From contig JAZNKS010000005.1 of assembly GCA_045578725.1 (NCBI GenBank), forward strand, positions 5,969 to 69,968: a DNA stretch of 64,000 bases. Reading direction: 5' to 3'. Below the pieces are notes generated by a model, which worked only from the letters and a program-made list of their open reading frames with translations, had not been told where the DNA came from and ran no database searches. Shown here piece by piece: positions 8,974 to 16,145 of the stretch. Both the position numbers and the translations under genes were made by a program. Within the stretch, counting starts at the first letter, position 1, and the number at the start of each line of letters is the position of its first letter. The DNA comes from Flemingiibacterium sp045578725 (GTDB lineage: Bacteria; Bacillota; Clostridia; Oscillospirales; CAG-272).

Positions 8974-9564
8974 ATGGAAAAAATTATGCTTTTCAACGGA
9001 AAGAATCTGGACGGCTGGAAGAGTGTCAACGGAGGCGCTCCCGTCTGGGAGGTAAAGGACGGCATTCTCACCGTAAAGCCGCTTTCCGGCAACATTTACA
9101 CCGATATCACCTTCGGCGATGCCATGCTTCATCTGGAATGGATGGAGCCGGATATGCCCGAGGCAACCGGTCAGGATAAGGGAAACAGCGGCATCTTCCT
9201 TCAGGGCCGCTATGAGCTTCAGGTGCTGGATTCCTACGGCATCGAGCCGCCGACCATGAGCGACTGCGGCGGCATCTACAGCCAGTTCCCGCCGCTGACC
9301 AATGCCTGCCGTCCCGCGCTGGAATGGCAGAGCTACGATATCCTCTTCCGTGCGCCCCGCTTCGATGAGGGCGGTGCCGTCACAGAGCACGCACGGGTCA
9401 CGATTCTGCAGAACGGTCTGCCGATTCACAACAATGTGATCCTGCCCCGGACCTGCCCCGGCGGTCTCTTTTCTGCCTCGGATGAGGTGGCAGAAGGCCC
9501 GCTGATGCTTCAGGATCACGGCAATCCCGTCAGCTTCCGGAATATCTGGATGATCCGACTTTGA
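8974..9564 (+). CDS. DUF1080 (3-keto-disaccharide hydrolase family) protein
   Basis: A 196-residue single-domain beta-sandwich protein. The sequence opens with LFNGKNLDGWKSVNGG, typical of DUF1080, followed by GNSGIFLQGRYELQVLD and a NPVSFRNIWMIRL end, all family hallmarks. Members hydrolyse 3-keto-glycosides or bind sugars. No signal peptide is seen, which is unusual as many DUF1080 proteins are exported. The start is set at 8974 because AAGGAAGGAA lies just upstream. It lies between the MBL pair and the fumarate-reductase-like genes, which hints that the operon also handles a sugar-derived substrate. Confidence 0.8.
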   Translation: MEKIMLFNGKNLDGWKSVNGGAPVWEVKDGILTVKPLSGNIYTDITFGDAMLHLEWMEPDMPEATGQDKGNSGIFLQGRYELQVLDSYGIEPPTMSDCGGIYSQFPPLTNACRPALEWQSYDILFRAPRFDEGGAVTEHARVTILQNGLPIHNNVILPRTCPGGLFSASDEVAEGPLMLQDHGNPVSFRNIWMIRL

Positions 9565-9582
9565 TTTGATAAGGAGAACCCC

Positions 9583-10257
9583 ATGAGCAACACAGTTAAT
9601 GTTTATCTGTTCGGCAAAAAGTATGAAGTGCCGGACGATCTGACCATCATGCGCGCGATGGAATATGCCGGCTATCAGCTGGTGCGCGGATGCGGATGCC
9701 GGAACGGCTTCTGCGGCGCCTGTGCCACCATCTACCGCATTCAGGGTGAGCGCGAGCTTAAAACCTGCCTTGCCTGCCAGACCAAGGTGGAGGACGGTAT
9801 GTACATCGCCACCCTGCCCTTCTTCCCGCTGGTCAAGCAGATCTATGACATCGAGAAGATTCCCGCCACCCAGCAGATTATGATGCAGCTCTATCCGGAG
9901 ATCTACGCCTGTGTCGGCTGCAATGCCTGCACAAAGAACTGCACCCAGAGCCTCAATGTCATGCAGTACATCGCTTATGCCCAGCGCGGCGAATTTGAGA
10001 AGTGCGCCGAGGAGTCCTTCGACTGCGTTATGTGCGGCGTCTGCTCAACCCGCTGCCCTGCCGGCATCTCGCATCCGCAGGTTGCCATGCTGGCCCGCCG
10101 CATCAACGGCAAGTATCTGGCGCCGAAGACCGGTCATCTGGAGGACCGCGTCCGCGAAATCAAGGACGGCACCTTCAACGATCTGATCGAAGCGCTGATG
10201 GGCAAGCCGGTGGAGGAGCTCAAGGAGCTCTACAACAACCGGGACATTGAGAAGTAA
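9583..10257 (+). CDS. fumarate reductase-like iron-sulfur subunit with HdrC-like clusters
   Basis: A 224-residue protein. The N-terminal half is an SdhB/FrdB-type [2Fe-2S] domain (CGCRNGFCGAC about 37-47, later CLACQ near 66-70). The C-terminal half has two full CxxCxxCxxxC motifs, CVGCNACTKNC (about 109) and CVMCGVCSTRCP (about 149), spaced as in HdrC rather than as the [4Fe-4S]/[3Fe-4S] set of SdhB. This mirrors part of the archaeal thiol:fumarate reductase subunit TfrB, but the CCG domain that TfrB carries is missing. It should pass electrons to the flavoprotein encoded 14 nt downstream. No FrdC/FrdD membrane anchor gene is present, so the enzyme should be soluble. Confidence 0.82.
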   Translation: MSNTVNVYLFGKKYEVPDDLTIMRAMEYAGYQLVRGCGCRNGFCGACATIYRIQGERELKTCLACQTKVEDGMYIATLPFFPLVKQIYDIEKIPATQQIMMQLYPEIYACVGCNACTKNCTQSLNVMQYIAYAQRGEFEKCAEESFDCVMCGVCSTRCPAGISHPQVAMLARRINGKYLAPKTGHLEDRVREIKDGTFNDLIEALMGKPVEELKELYNNRDIEK

Positions 10258-10271
10258 GAGGAGGGATTTTC

Positions 10272-11879
10272 ATGTACGCAAAAGAATTTGAAGCCTCGCT
10301 GAAGGCAGTAGAAGCCGCACGCGCCGAAAATATCGCCTGCGAGCCCCGCCGGATGACAGCAAAAGAAAAGGAAGATCTCCTCGCCGCCTACCATCCCGAC
10401 TACAAGAAGAGTGAATTCACCACTCTGAAGATCGGCCCGAACAAGGGCGATCAGGTTCCCCATGAGCTGGCCGAGATGCTGGAAGCATCTGCCCGCATCA
10501 AGGCGGAGGATGTGGATCTGACAAAGCCCGCCTACGATGTCGATGTCCTGATTATCGGCGGCGGCGGTGCCGGTTCCTCGGCGGCCATCGAGGCCCATGA
10601 AGCCGGAGCAAATGTCATGATCGTCACCAAGCTCCGCATCGGCGATGCCAACACGATGATGGCAGAGGGCGGCATTCAGGCGGCTGACAAGCCCAACGAT
10701 TCCCCCGCAACGCATTTTCTGGATGCCTTCGGCGGCGGCCATTTCGCGGCCAAGCGCGATCTGCTGGCAAAGCTGGTCTGCGATGCACCCGAGGCCATCA
10801 AATGGCTGAACGAGCTGGGCGTGGAATTTGACAAGGCACCCGACGGCACGATGATTACCACCCACGGCGGCGGTACCTCCAGAAAGCGTATGCACGCGGC
10901 CAAGGACTATTCCGGTGCCGAGATCATGCGCACTCTCCGCGATGAGGTGCTCAACCGTCAGATTCCGGTCATCGATTTCACTGCGGCCGTCGAGCTGATC
11001 CTCGACGAAAACGGCAGAGCGACCAACGCGGTTCTGATGAATATGGAAACGAAGGAGCTGATGGTCGCCCGCGCAAAGACGGTCGTCATCGCCACCGGCG
11101 GTGCCGGACGGATGCACTATCAGGGCTTCCCGACCTCCAACCATTACGGCGCAACGGCCGACGGTCTGGTGCTCGGCTACCGTGTGGGCGCGAAGCTGCT
11201 CTATGCGGAGACCCTCCAGTACCATCCCACCGGCGCGGCTTATCCCCAGCAGATCTTCGGCGCGCTGGTTACCGAGAAGGTCCGCTCGCTGGGTGCCAAG
11301 CTGGTCAACCGTGACGGCAAGGTCTTCATGCATCCGCTGGAAACCCGTGACGTTTCCGCCGCCTCCATTATCCGCGAGTGCTCCACCCGCGATGAGGGTG
11401 TGGATACCGGCAACGGCAAGGCCGTATGGCTGGACACCCCGATGATCGAAGCCATCGGCGGCGAGGGCACCATCGAAAAGCGGATCCCCGCGATGATGCG
11501 TATGTTCGCCTCCTACGGCATCGACATTCGCAAGGGGCCGATCCTCGTCTATCCGACCCTTCACTATCAGAACGGCGGTCTTGATATCAACGTTGACGGT
11601 CAGACCACCAATGTGGAGAACCTGTATGTAGCCGGCGAGGCTGTCGGCGGCATCCACGGCCGCAACCGTCTGATGGGCAACTCCCTGCTGGACATCATCG
11701 TCTTCGGCCGCAGCGCCGGCAAGAATGCCGCCGCCAAGGCAAAGGACGTCACCGTCGGCGCGCTGACGCTCGGACACATCGCGGCCTTTGAGGCCGAGAG
11801 AGCGGCAGCCGGCATCGATAACGGCGCCGTCTCTCCCAAGCTCCTGCCCGATTATGTCGGCAAGCGGAGCGAAACCTGA
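10272..11879 (+). CDS. fumarate reductase/succinate dehydrogenase-type flavoprotein
   Basis: A 535-residue flavoprotein of the FrdA/SdhA/TfrA superfamily. FAD binding is shown by IIGGGGAGSSAA (Gly 96-101). Catalytic-family segments are present: THGGGTSRKRM, QYHPTG (His 318), TRDV, LHYQNGG (His 431) and the flavin-linking-type end motif HGRNRLMGNSLLD. About 90 residues precede the FAD motif, much longer than usual, and only about 55 residues follow the GRSAGK motif, so the usual C-terminal helical domain is missing. The likely reaction is reduction of fumarate to succinate or of another enoate, with electrons from the Fe-S subunit just upstream. No export signal is visible, so it should be cytosolic. 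Confidence 0.82.
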   Translation: MYAKEFEASLKAVEAARAENIACEPRRMTAKEKEDLLAAYHPDYKKSEFTTLKIGPNKGDQVPHELAEMLEASARIKAEDVDLTKPAYDVDVLIIGGGGAGSSAAIEAHEAGANVMIVTKLRIGDANTMMAEGGIQAADKPNDSPATHFLDAFGGGHFAAKRDLLAKLVCDAPEAIKWLNELGVEFDKAPDGTMITTHGGGTSRKRMHAAKDYSGAEIMRTLRDEVLNRQIPVIDFTAAVELILDENGRATNAVLMNMETKELMVARAKTVVIATGGAGRMHYQGFPTSNHYGATADGLVLGYRVGAKLLYAETLQYHPTGAAYPQQIFGALVTEKVRSLGAKLVNRDGKVFMHPLETRDVSAASIIRECSTRDEGVDTGNGKAVWLDTPMIEAIGGEGTIEKRIPAMMRMFASYGIDIRKGPILVYPTLHYQNGGLDINVDGQTTNVENLYVAGEAVGGIHGRNRLMGNSLLDIIVFGRSAGKNAAAKAKDVTVGALTLGHIAAFEAERAAAGIDNGAVSPKLLPDYVGKRSET

Positions 11880-11915
11880 CATTTCTGCAATCCAAATCAC
11901 GAGGTAAAATCAATC

Positions 11916-13190
11916 ATGAATCTTTTCGGCGGAGTCATTTCGGTCGGAAGCGTCGCGGTGCTGACGCTTTCGATCATGGCGGTCATGGCGCTGGGCTATC
12001 TGCTCGGCCGCATCACCGTCAAGGGCGTTCAGCTGGGAACGGCCGGCGTGTTCATCGTCGCCCTCCTCTTTGGCGCATTCTTCTTCGGCAATCTGGAAAC
12101 CACCCTTAAAATCGGTTCGGTTCCCTACGTTTCCCAGGCTCTGAAGGTCATCGAGAATATCGGTCTGGTCTTCTTCGTCACCTCGGTCGGCTTCATCGCC
12201 GGTCCGAAATTCTTCAAGAATCTGAAGATCAACTTCAAGTCCTACATCCTGCTCGGCGTGATTATCATCCTCGCCGGCGGACTCTCCTGCGTCGGCTGCT
12301 ATTATTTCGGCATCACCGTCGGCGGCGAATCCGATCCCAAGCAGTTCATGGCCATGCTGGACGGCCTGCTCTCCGGCTCGCTGACCTCCACGCCCGCGTT
12401 CTCCGCGGCCAAGGCGACGGTCGAGAATCTGTATGCCGCCACCCCCGAGATTGCCGAGTCCTATGAAGCGGCTGTCACGGTCGGCCACGGCATCGCCTAC
12501 CTGTTCGGCGTCATCGGCGTTGTGCTTTTCGTTCAGCTGATTCCGAAGTTCGTCAAGGCCGATATGGCTGCCGAGCGCGCAAAGCTGGAAAATGCCGACC
12601 TTGCTGAGGTCAAGACCTATGACGGCAAGCTGCTGGAAATCGACGAGCACGGCTTCGGCGCCTTCGCGCTGGCCGCCATCATCGGTATCCTCGTCGGCTG
12701 CATCAAGATCCCGCTCTCCTCGCAGGGCCTTTCGGGCACCTGCTTCTCGCTGACCACCACCGGCGGTACGCTGATTACCGCGCTGGTATTCGGTCACTTC
12801 GGCCGGATCGGCAAGCTCTCCCTTATGCCGCCCAAGAAGACACTCCAGTGCCTGCGTGAGCTGGGTCTGGCGCTCTTCCTCGTCGGTGCGGGTATCGCGG
12901 GCGGTGCCAGCTTCATCCAGTACTTCAAACCGGTTTACTTCGTCTATGGCATCATCATGACGATCGTTCCGATGATCATCGGCTATCTCTTCGCCAAGTA
13001 TGTTCTGAAGCTGAGCCTTCTGAACAACCTCGGCTCGATCACCGGCGGCATGACCTCCACTCCGGCGCTCGGCACGCTGATTAACGTAGCCAAGACCGAG
13101 GAAGTCGCCTCCGCCTATGCGGCGACCTATCCGATTGCTCTGCTGGCCGTTGTTCTGGTATCCCAGTTCCTTCTGGTCATCTGGGGCTGA
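11916..13190 (+). CDS. AspT/YidE/SucE (AAEx) family transporter
   Basis: A polytopic membrane protein (424 residues) with two repeats of the Asp-Al_Ex type: GLVFFVTSVGFIAGPKFF in the first half and GLALFLVGAGIAGGASF in the second, with matching SLTSTPAFSAAK and GGMTSTPALGTL segments. The family includes aspartate:alanine exchanger AspT and succinate exporter SucE. The TrkA_C (RCK) domains often found in the central loop are absent; the loop is only about 60 residues. As the last gene after a fumarate-reductase-like pair, it most plausibly exports succinate or exchanges C4-dicarboxylates. This substrate is inferred from context. Confidence 0.8.
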   Translation: MNLFGGVISVGSVAVLTLSIMAVMALGYLLGRITVKGVQLGTAGVFIVALLFGAFFFGNLETTLKIGSVPYVSQALKVIENIGLVFFVTSVGFIAGPKFFKNLKINFKSYILLGVIIILAGGLSCVGCYYFGITVGGESDPKQFMAMLDGLLSGSLTSTPAFSAAKATVENLYAATPEIAESYEAAVTVGHGIAYLFGVIGVVLFVQLIPKFVKADMAAERAKLENADLAEVKTYDGKLLEIDEHGFGAFALAAIIGILVGCIKIPLSSQGLSGTCFSLTTTGGTLITALVFGHFGRIGKLSLMPPKKTLQCLRELGLALFLVGAGIAGGASFIQYFKPVYFVYGIIMTIVPMIIGYLFAKYVLKLSLLNNLGSITGGMTSTPALGTLINVAKTEEVASAYAATYPIALLAVVLVSQFLLVIWG

Positions 13191-13197
13191 CAAATCC

Positions 13198-13337
13198 GAT
13201 AAAAGGACACCCTCGCGGGTCAATGCAATTAAGTTTACATATCTCCCAATAAAAAAAGGACGAATCTTCGGATTCGTCCCTTTTCTTAGTGATCCCATGC
13301 TAAATTTATGACATTGCCGTGAGGGGAGTTTTTTATC
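13198..13337 (+). repeat. 140-bp imperfect palindrome with central terminator hairpin
   Basis: The gene-free stretch after the transporter is one long imperfect inverted repeat. The outer ends are GATAAAA and TTTTATC; the centre is the perfect stem GGACGAATC-TTCG-GATTCGTCC (13258-13279). The arm segment around 13219-13256 (TTAAGTTTACATATCTCCC) has a related copy at 15793-15829, after the next solute-binding gene. It overlaps the last 5 nt of the convergent AraC gene, so it can serve both genes as a 3' end. A MITE-like origin is possible. Confidence 0.6.
13252..13286 (+). terminator. bidirectional rho-independent terminator
   Basis: Nine-base-pair stem with a TTCG tetraloop (13258-13279), flanked by an A7 run on the left and CTTTTCT on the right. 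It lies between the + strand exporter gene and the convergent AraC gene and can end transcripts from both sides. Confidence 0.8.
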
Positions 13338-14181
13338 GATTCTCGGTCGGCGTACAGCCGTACTCCGCCTTATATGCCCGCAGCATACTGCGCACGCTGC
13401 CGAAGCCGGCGCGGTCGGCGGCTTCTTCCAGTGTCAGCGCGGCATCGTCCTGCAGACTCCAATGCACATCGATGGCGCGAATGTGGTTAATGTAGGCGGT
13501 GACGGTCATGCCGAAGAAGCGGCGAAAACCGTCAGAAAGCACCTTTTGCGGACACAGCACGGCCGCGGCCAGCTTCGGTATGCGGATATCCTCCCGAAAA
13601 TGCAGGTGGATGTATTTCAGCGCCTCGATGACCGGCTCGGAGGCGGTACTCTCCTCGCGCAGACCGCATGCGGCAATGGCCGTGAGCACGGCTGTGGTGG
13701 CGATGCCGCTGAGCGCCTCGCGGCCAAGTAAGTTCCGGCGGTGTTCGGCGAATGGGCCGGCACCGCTGACGATATGGTAGGCATCGCGGAATAGTGCGAA
13801 TATGAAGCCGTCATCTTCCATGATGCAGTTGTCGAAGACCTTGCCCTCCAGAAAGCGCATTGCGCGGGGAATCATCTGCACGGGGATGAGCATACACCAC
13901 CGACAGTCATCGTCACCAACTACGCAGTCATGAATCATGTAGCTGGGAATTGCTGCATACTGACCGGCGGTCAGTATGTGGTCTGTATCACCGAGGCGCA
14001 GCCACATTTCACCATATTCTACATAGAGGATCTCTATACAGCGGTGAAAATGTGGGAAATGAGATTCGGTAGCCCCAACGGAGTGATTTATCATTATCTG
14101 CGCATCCTGATCACGATAGAGTTCATAGCGATACCGCTGCGAAAACTTAAGATTCTCCAACCTCTTTTGATGATAGTCCAT
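13333..14181 (-). CDS. AraC family transcriptional regulator
   Basis: A 282-residue regulator with an N-terminal cupin-like sensing domain (FHRCIEILYVEYGEM about 44-58, then GQYAAIPSYMIHD) and a C-terminal double helix-turn-helix (about 185-282, ending GFGSVRSMLRAYKAEYGCTP). The second HTH has GFGSVRS in place of the usual Y-F, a feature shared with the AraC gene at 21649. It is divergent from a solute-binding lipoprotein gene and shares an overlapping promoter with it, so control of that gene is likely. It probably senses a sugar or a related small molecule. Confidence 0.85.
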   Translation of the reverse strand: MDYHQKRLENLKFSQRYRYELYRDQDAQIMINHSVGATESHFPHFHRCIEILYVEYGEMWLRLGDTDHILTAGQYAAIPSYMIHDCVVGDDDCRWCMLIPVQMIPRAMRFLEGKVFDNCIMEDDGFIFALFRDAYHIVSGAGPFAEHRRNLLGREALSGIATTAVLTAIAACGLREESTASEPVIEALKYIHLHFREDIRIPKLAAAVLCPQKVLSDGFRRFFGMTVTAYINHIRAIDVHWSLQDDAALTLEEAADRAGFGSVRSMLRAYKAEYGCTPTENR

Positions 14182-14242
14182 ACTATTCTCCTGTTCACAA
14201 AGCGTTCATCGAATATTGTCATCAATTCGTCATCTTCTGCTA

Positions 14243-14276
14243 TTGATATTATACCACAAATCTGCTATAATGACAA
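14243..14276. promoter_or_regulatory. overlapping divergent promoters (AraC gene / lipoprotein gene)
   Basis: On the + strand TTGATA (14243-14248), 17 nt, TATAAT (14266-14271) faces the lipoprotein gene. On the - strand TTGTCA (14276-14271), 17 nt, TATAAT (14253-14248) faces the AraC gene. The -35 of one promoter adjoins or overlaps the -10 of the other, so RNA polymerase can occupy only one at a time. Confidence 0.8.
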
Positions 14277-14311
14277 TAATTTCACCGATATTATTAAAGG
14301 AGAATCGAATT

Positions 14312-15772
14312 ATGACAACACATCAGAGAAAAGCTGCCGCATTGTTATGCCTCGCGGCATTGGGTGCCCAGCTTGCTGCCTGCGGCGGCACTTCCGGCAG
14401 CCAGGACGAATCAACGGCTCCGGCCGATACAACCGCTCCGGAAGCTGTAGGCTATCCCTACTATGCTGGCAATGACCTCGGCGGTGAGACCTTTACCATT
14501 CTTAACACGCCCAAGGAGCTGTGGAATATGCTCTGCGTTATTCAGCCGGAGGAACAGAACGGCGAAGTGGTCAACGATGCCATTTTCAACCGCAACGAGC
14601 GCGTCAAAGCTGCACTTAACTGTGAAATCGAGGAAATCAATGACGAGTGGACAGATTCCGGCAAGAGTCTGCTTGATAAATTCAACACCGCAGTCATGGC
14701 GGGAGAAGATACCTATGACGCAGTCTGGATGCCGATGCACTTCATGCTCTCCGGCCTGACGGACGGCTATTATCAGAAGCTGGATGATGTGGACACGATC
14801 CATCTGGAGGAAGAATGGTGGGATCAGATTCTTCTCGATTCGACCTCTGTGCGCGGTGAGCATTATTTTGCCACCAGCGCGGCACATTTGATGAGCTTTG
14901 ACGGCATCTGGTGTGTATTCTTCAATGAATCCATGATGGATAACCTGCAGCTGGAATACCCCTATCAGCTGGTGCGCGATGGCAAATGGACGCTTGACGC
15001 GATGCGCACCTATACCAAGGCGGCGGCCAATCTCAACGGTGCAGACAGCTTCGCCAAGGAAGCGGGGAGTCCGGCGGTTTACGGCTTCACATCCTTCGAA
15101 CATGTGACGATGAAGTTTATCTATGGCGCAGACGCGCTCTTCGTGGAAAAGGATGCGGAGGATGAGCCGGTATTCAACGGCACATCAGAAAAATTCGTCG
15201 GAGCGCTCCAAAAGCTGAACGAGTTCTTCGCCACTCCCGGCGAATTCTTCGTGGCAGATAGCGAGAGCAAACCCGCAACCTCCTACATCAAGTATTATCA
15301 GGATCAGAAATCGCTCTTCCTCGGCGCAGAGGTCAAGGCGGCACAGCAGCTCCGCGGCATGGAGCAATCCTTCGGCATCCTTCCGTATCCGAAGCTGGAC
15401 GAGGAACAGGAAAACTACGCCTCCACCGCACTGCATCAGTGCGCGGTCTTCACAATCCCGATAACCAATGCGGCACCGGAGAAGGTTGGTCTGCTCTTCG
15501 ATGCGCTGTCATGGGAATCGGAGGAAACAGTGGTTGAGCCGTATTTCAGTTTGCTGGTCGAACAGAAGGGTCTGCGCAACGAAGAATCCATCGAGATGCT
15601 GCAGATCATCCGCAGCACACGCTCCTTTGATATTGGTGTATCGTATCAATGGGTAGCCGATCTTGAAAGCACGCTGCGCTCGGTGCTGCTTGAGTCGAAT
15701 GCAAATATCGCATCCGTTATTGCATCCTATAAGGGTGAGATCGAAACGAAAATCGCAGATATGTTGAAATAA
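14312..15772 (+). CDS. extracellular solute-binding lipoprotein (family 1-like), copy 1
   Basis: A secreted lipoprotein of 486 residues. The signal peptide MTTHQRKAAALLCLAALG ends in the lipobox LAAC (Cys about 24), followed by a Ser/Thr/Asp-rich linker. The body resembles ABC-type solute-binding proteins, with GGETFTILN at the start of the mature domain and the family segment KGLRNEESIEMLQIIR near the C-terminus, also found in the copies at 20042 and 25528. The start at 14312 has the SD AAAGGAG. No permease or ATPase gene is nearby, so it must work with a transporter encoded elsewhere or act as a sensor. Confidence 0.82.
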   Translation: MTTHQRKAAALLCLAALGAQLAACGGTSGSQDESTAPADTTAPEAVGYPYYAGNDLGGETFTILNTPKELWNMLCVIQPEEQNGEVVNDAIFNRNERVKAALNCEIEEINDEWTDSGKSLLDKFNTAVMAGEDTYDAVWMPMHFMLSGLTDGYYQKLDDVDTIHLEEEWWDQILLDSTSVRGEHYFATSAAHLMSFDGIWCVFFNESMMDNLQLEYPYQLVRDGKWTLDAMRTYTKAAANLNGADSFAKEAGSPAVYGFTSFEHVTMKFIYGADALFVEKDAEDEPVFNGTSEKFVGALQKLNEFFATPGEFFVADSESKPATSYIKYYQDQKSLFLGAEVKAAQQLRGMEQSFGILPYPKLDEEQENYASTALHQCAVFTIPITNAAPEKVGLLFDALSWESEETVVEPYFSLLVEQKGLRNEESIEMLQIIRSTRSFDIGVSYQWVADLESTLRSVLLESNANIASVIASYKGEIETKIADMLK

Positions 15773-15883
15773 CTGAAAAACTCCCGTGAAGGCAATATCG
15801 TTAAGTTTGCATAGCTCCCAATAAAATAAGGTGCTGCTGCATTTCAGCGCGATATCCTTATCGGAGAAATTGCTGGCGGCTAT

Positions 15884-15917
15884 CCCCGGAAGGCATTATG
15901 CCTTCCGGGGGTTTGTC
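15884..15917 (+). terminator. strong hairpin, probable terminator
   Basis: Perfect 12-bp stem CCCCGGAAGGCA-TTA-TGCCTTCCGGGG (15884-15910), followed by a weak T tract (GTTTGTC). It is the best candidate for the 3' end of the lipoprotein transcript. Confidence 0.6.
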
Positions 15918-15993
15918 TATCGAAAAAAAACGGCCAGGCCGGGGAGTTCCACCAAGGCTATGCCTATAGATCTTGAAAAATTAAGGATGGAAA

Positions 15994-16042
15994 AACTCCC
16001 CTTGCCGGTTTGCAAGAGGAGTTGGGACATATTTCTTTTGTT
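15994..16042 (+). terminator. hairpin with T-rich tail
   Basis: AACTCC-CCTTGC paired with GCAAG-AGGAGTT (15994-16023) with a T-rich stretch beyond it (16031-16042). It resembles the ACTCCC ends of the repeats at 13198 and 15778 and may be a second terminator. Confidence 0.4.
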
Positions 16043-16145
16043 TTTTGTCGGTCTACTTGACAGGGCGCATATCATTTCATGATTGCGGTTCTTTTCTTTG
16101 ATAAATTTCAAAAATTTTATATCATATATTAACTATGCCAAATGC

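Larger units (their letters stand above)
15773..16145. other. gene-free 3' region with repeats and two hairpins
   Basis: Between the lipoprotein gene and the convergent glycyl radical enzyme gene. It starts with a unit (15778-15829) related to the arms of the palindrome at 13198-13337. Next comes a GCTGCTGCA-GCGATATCC segment (15832-15865) that also occurs, on the other strand, after the lipoprotein gene ending at 20042. Two hairpins at 15884 and 15994 follow. No coding region is supported. Confidence 0.6.

Noticed and set aside
13198..13337. CRISPR or attenuator interpretation of the palindrome
   Set aside because: There is no repeat-spacer series and no leader peptide; it is a single inverted repeat at convergent 3' ends.
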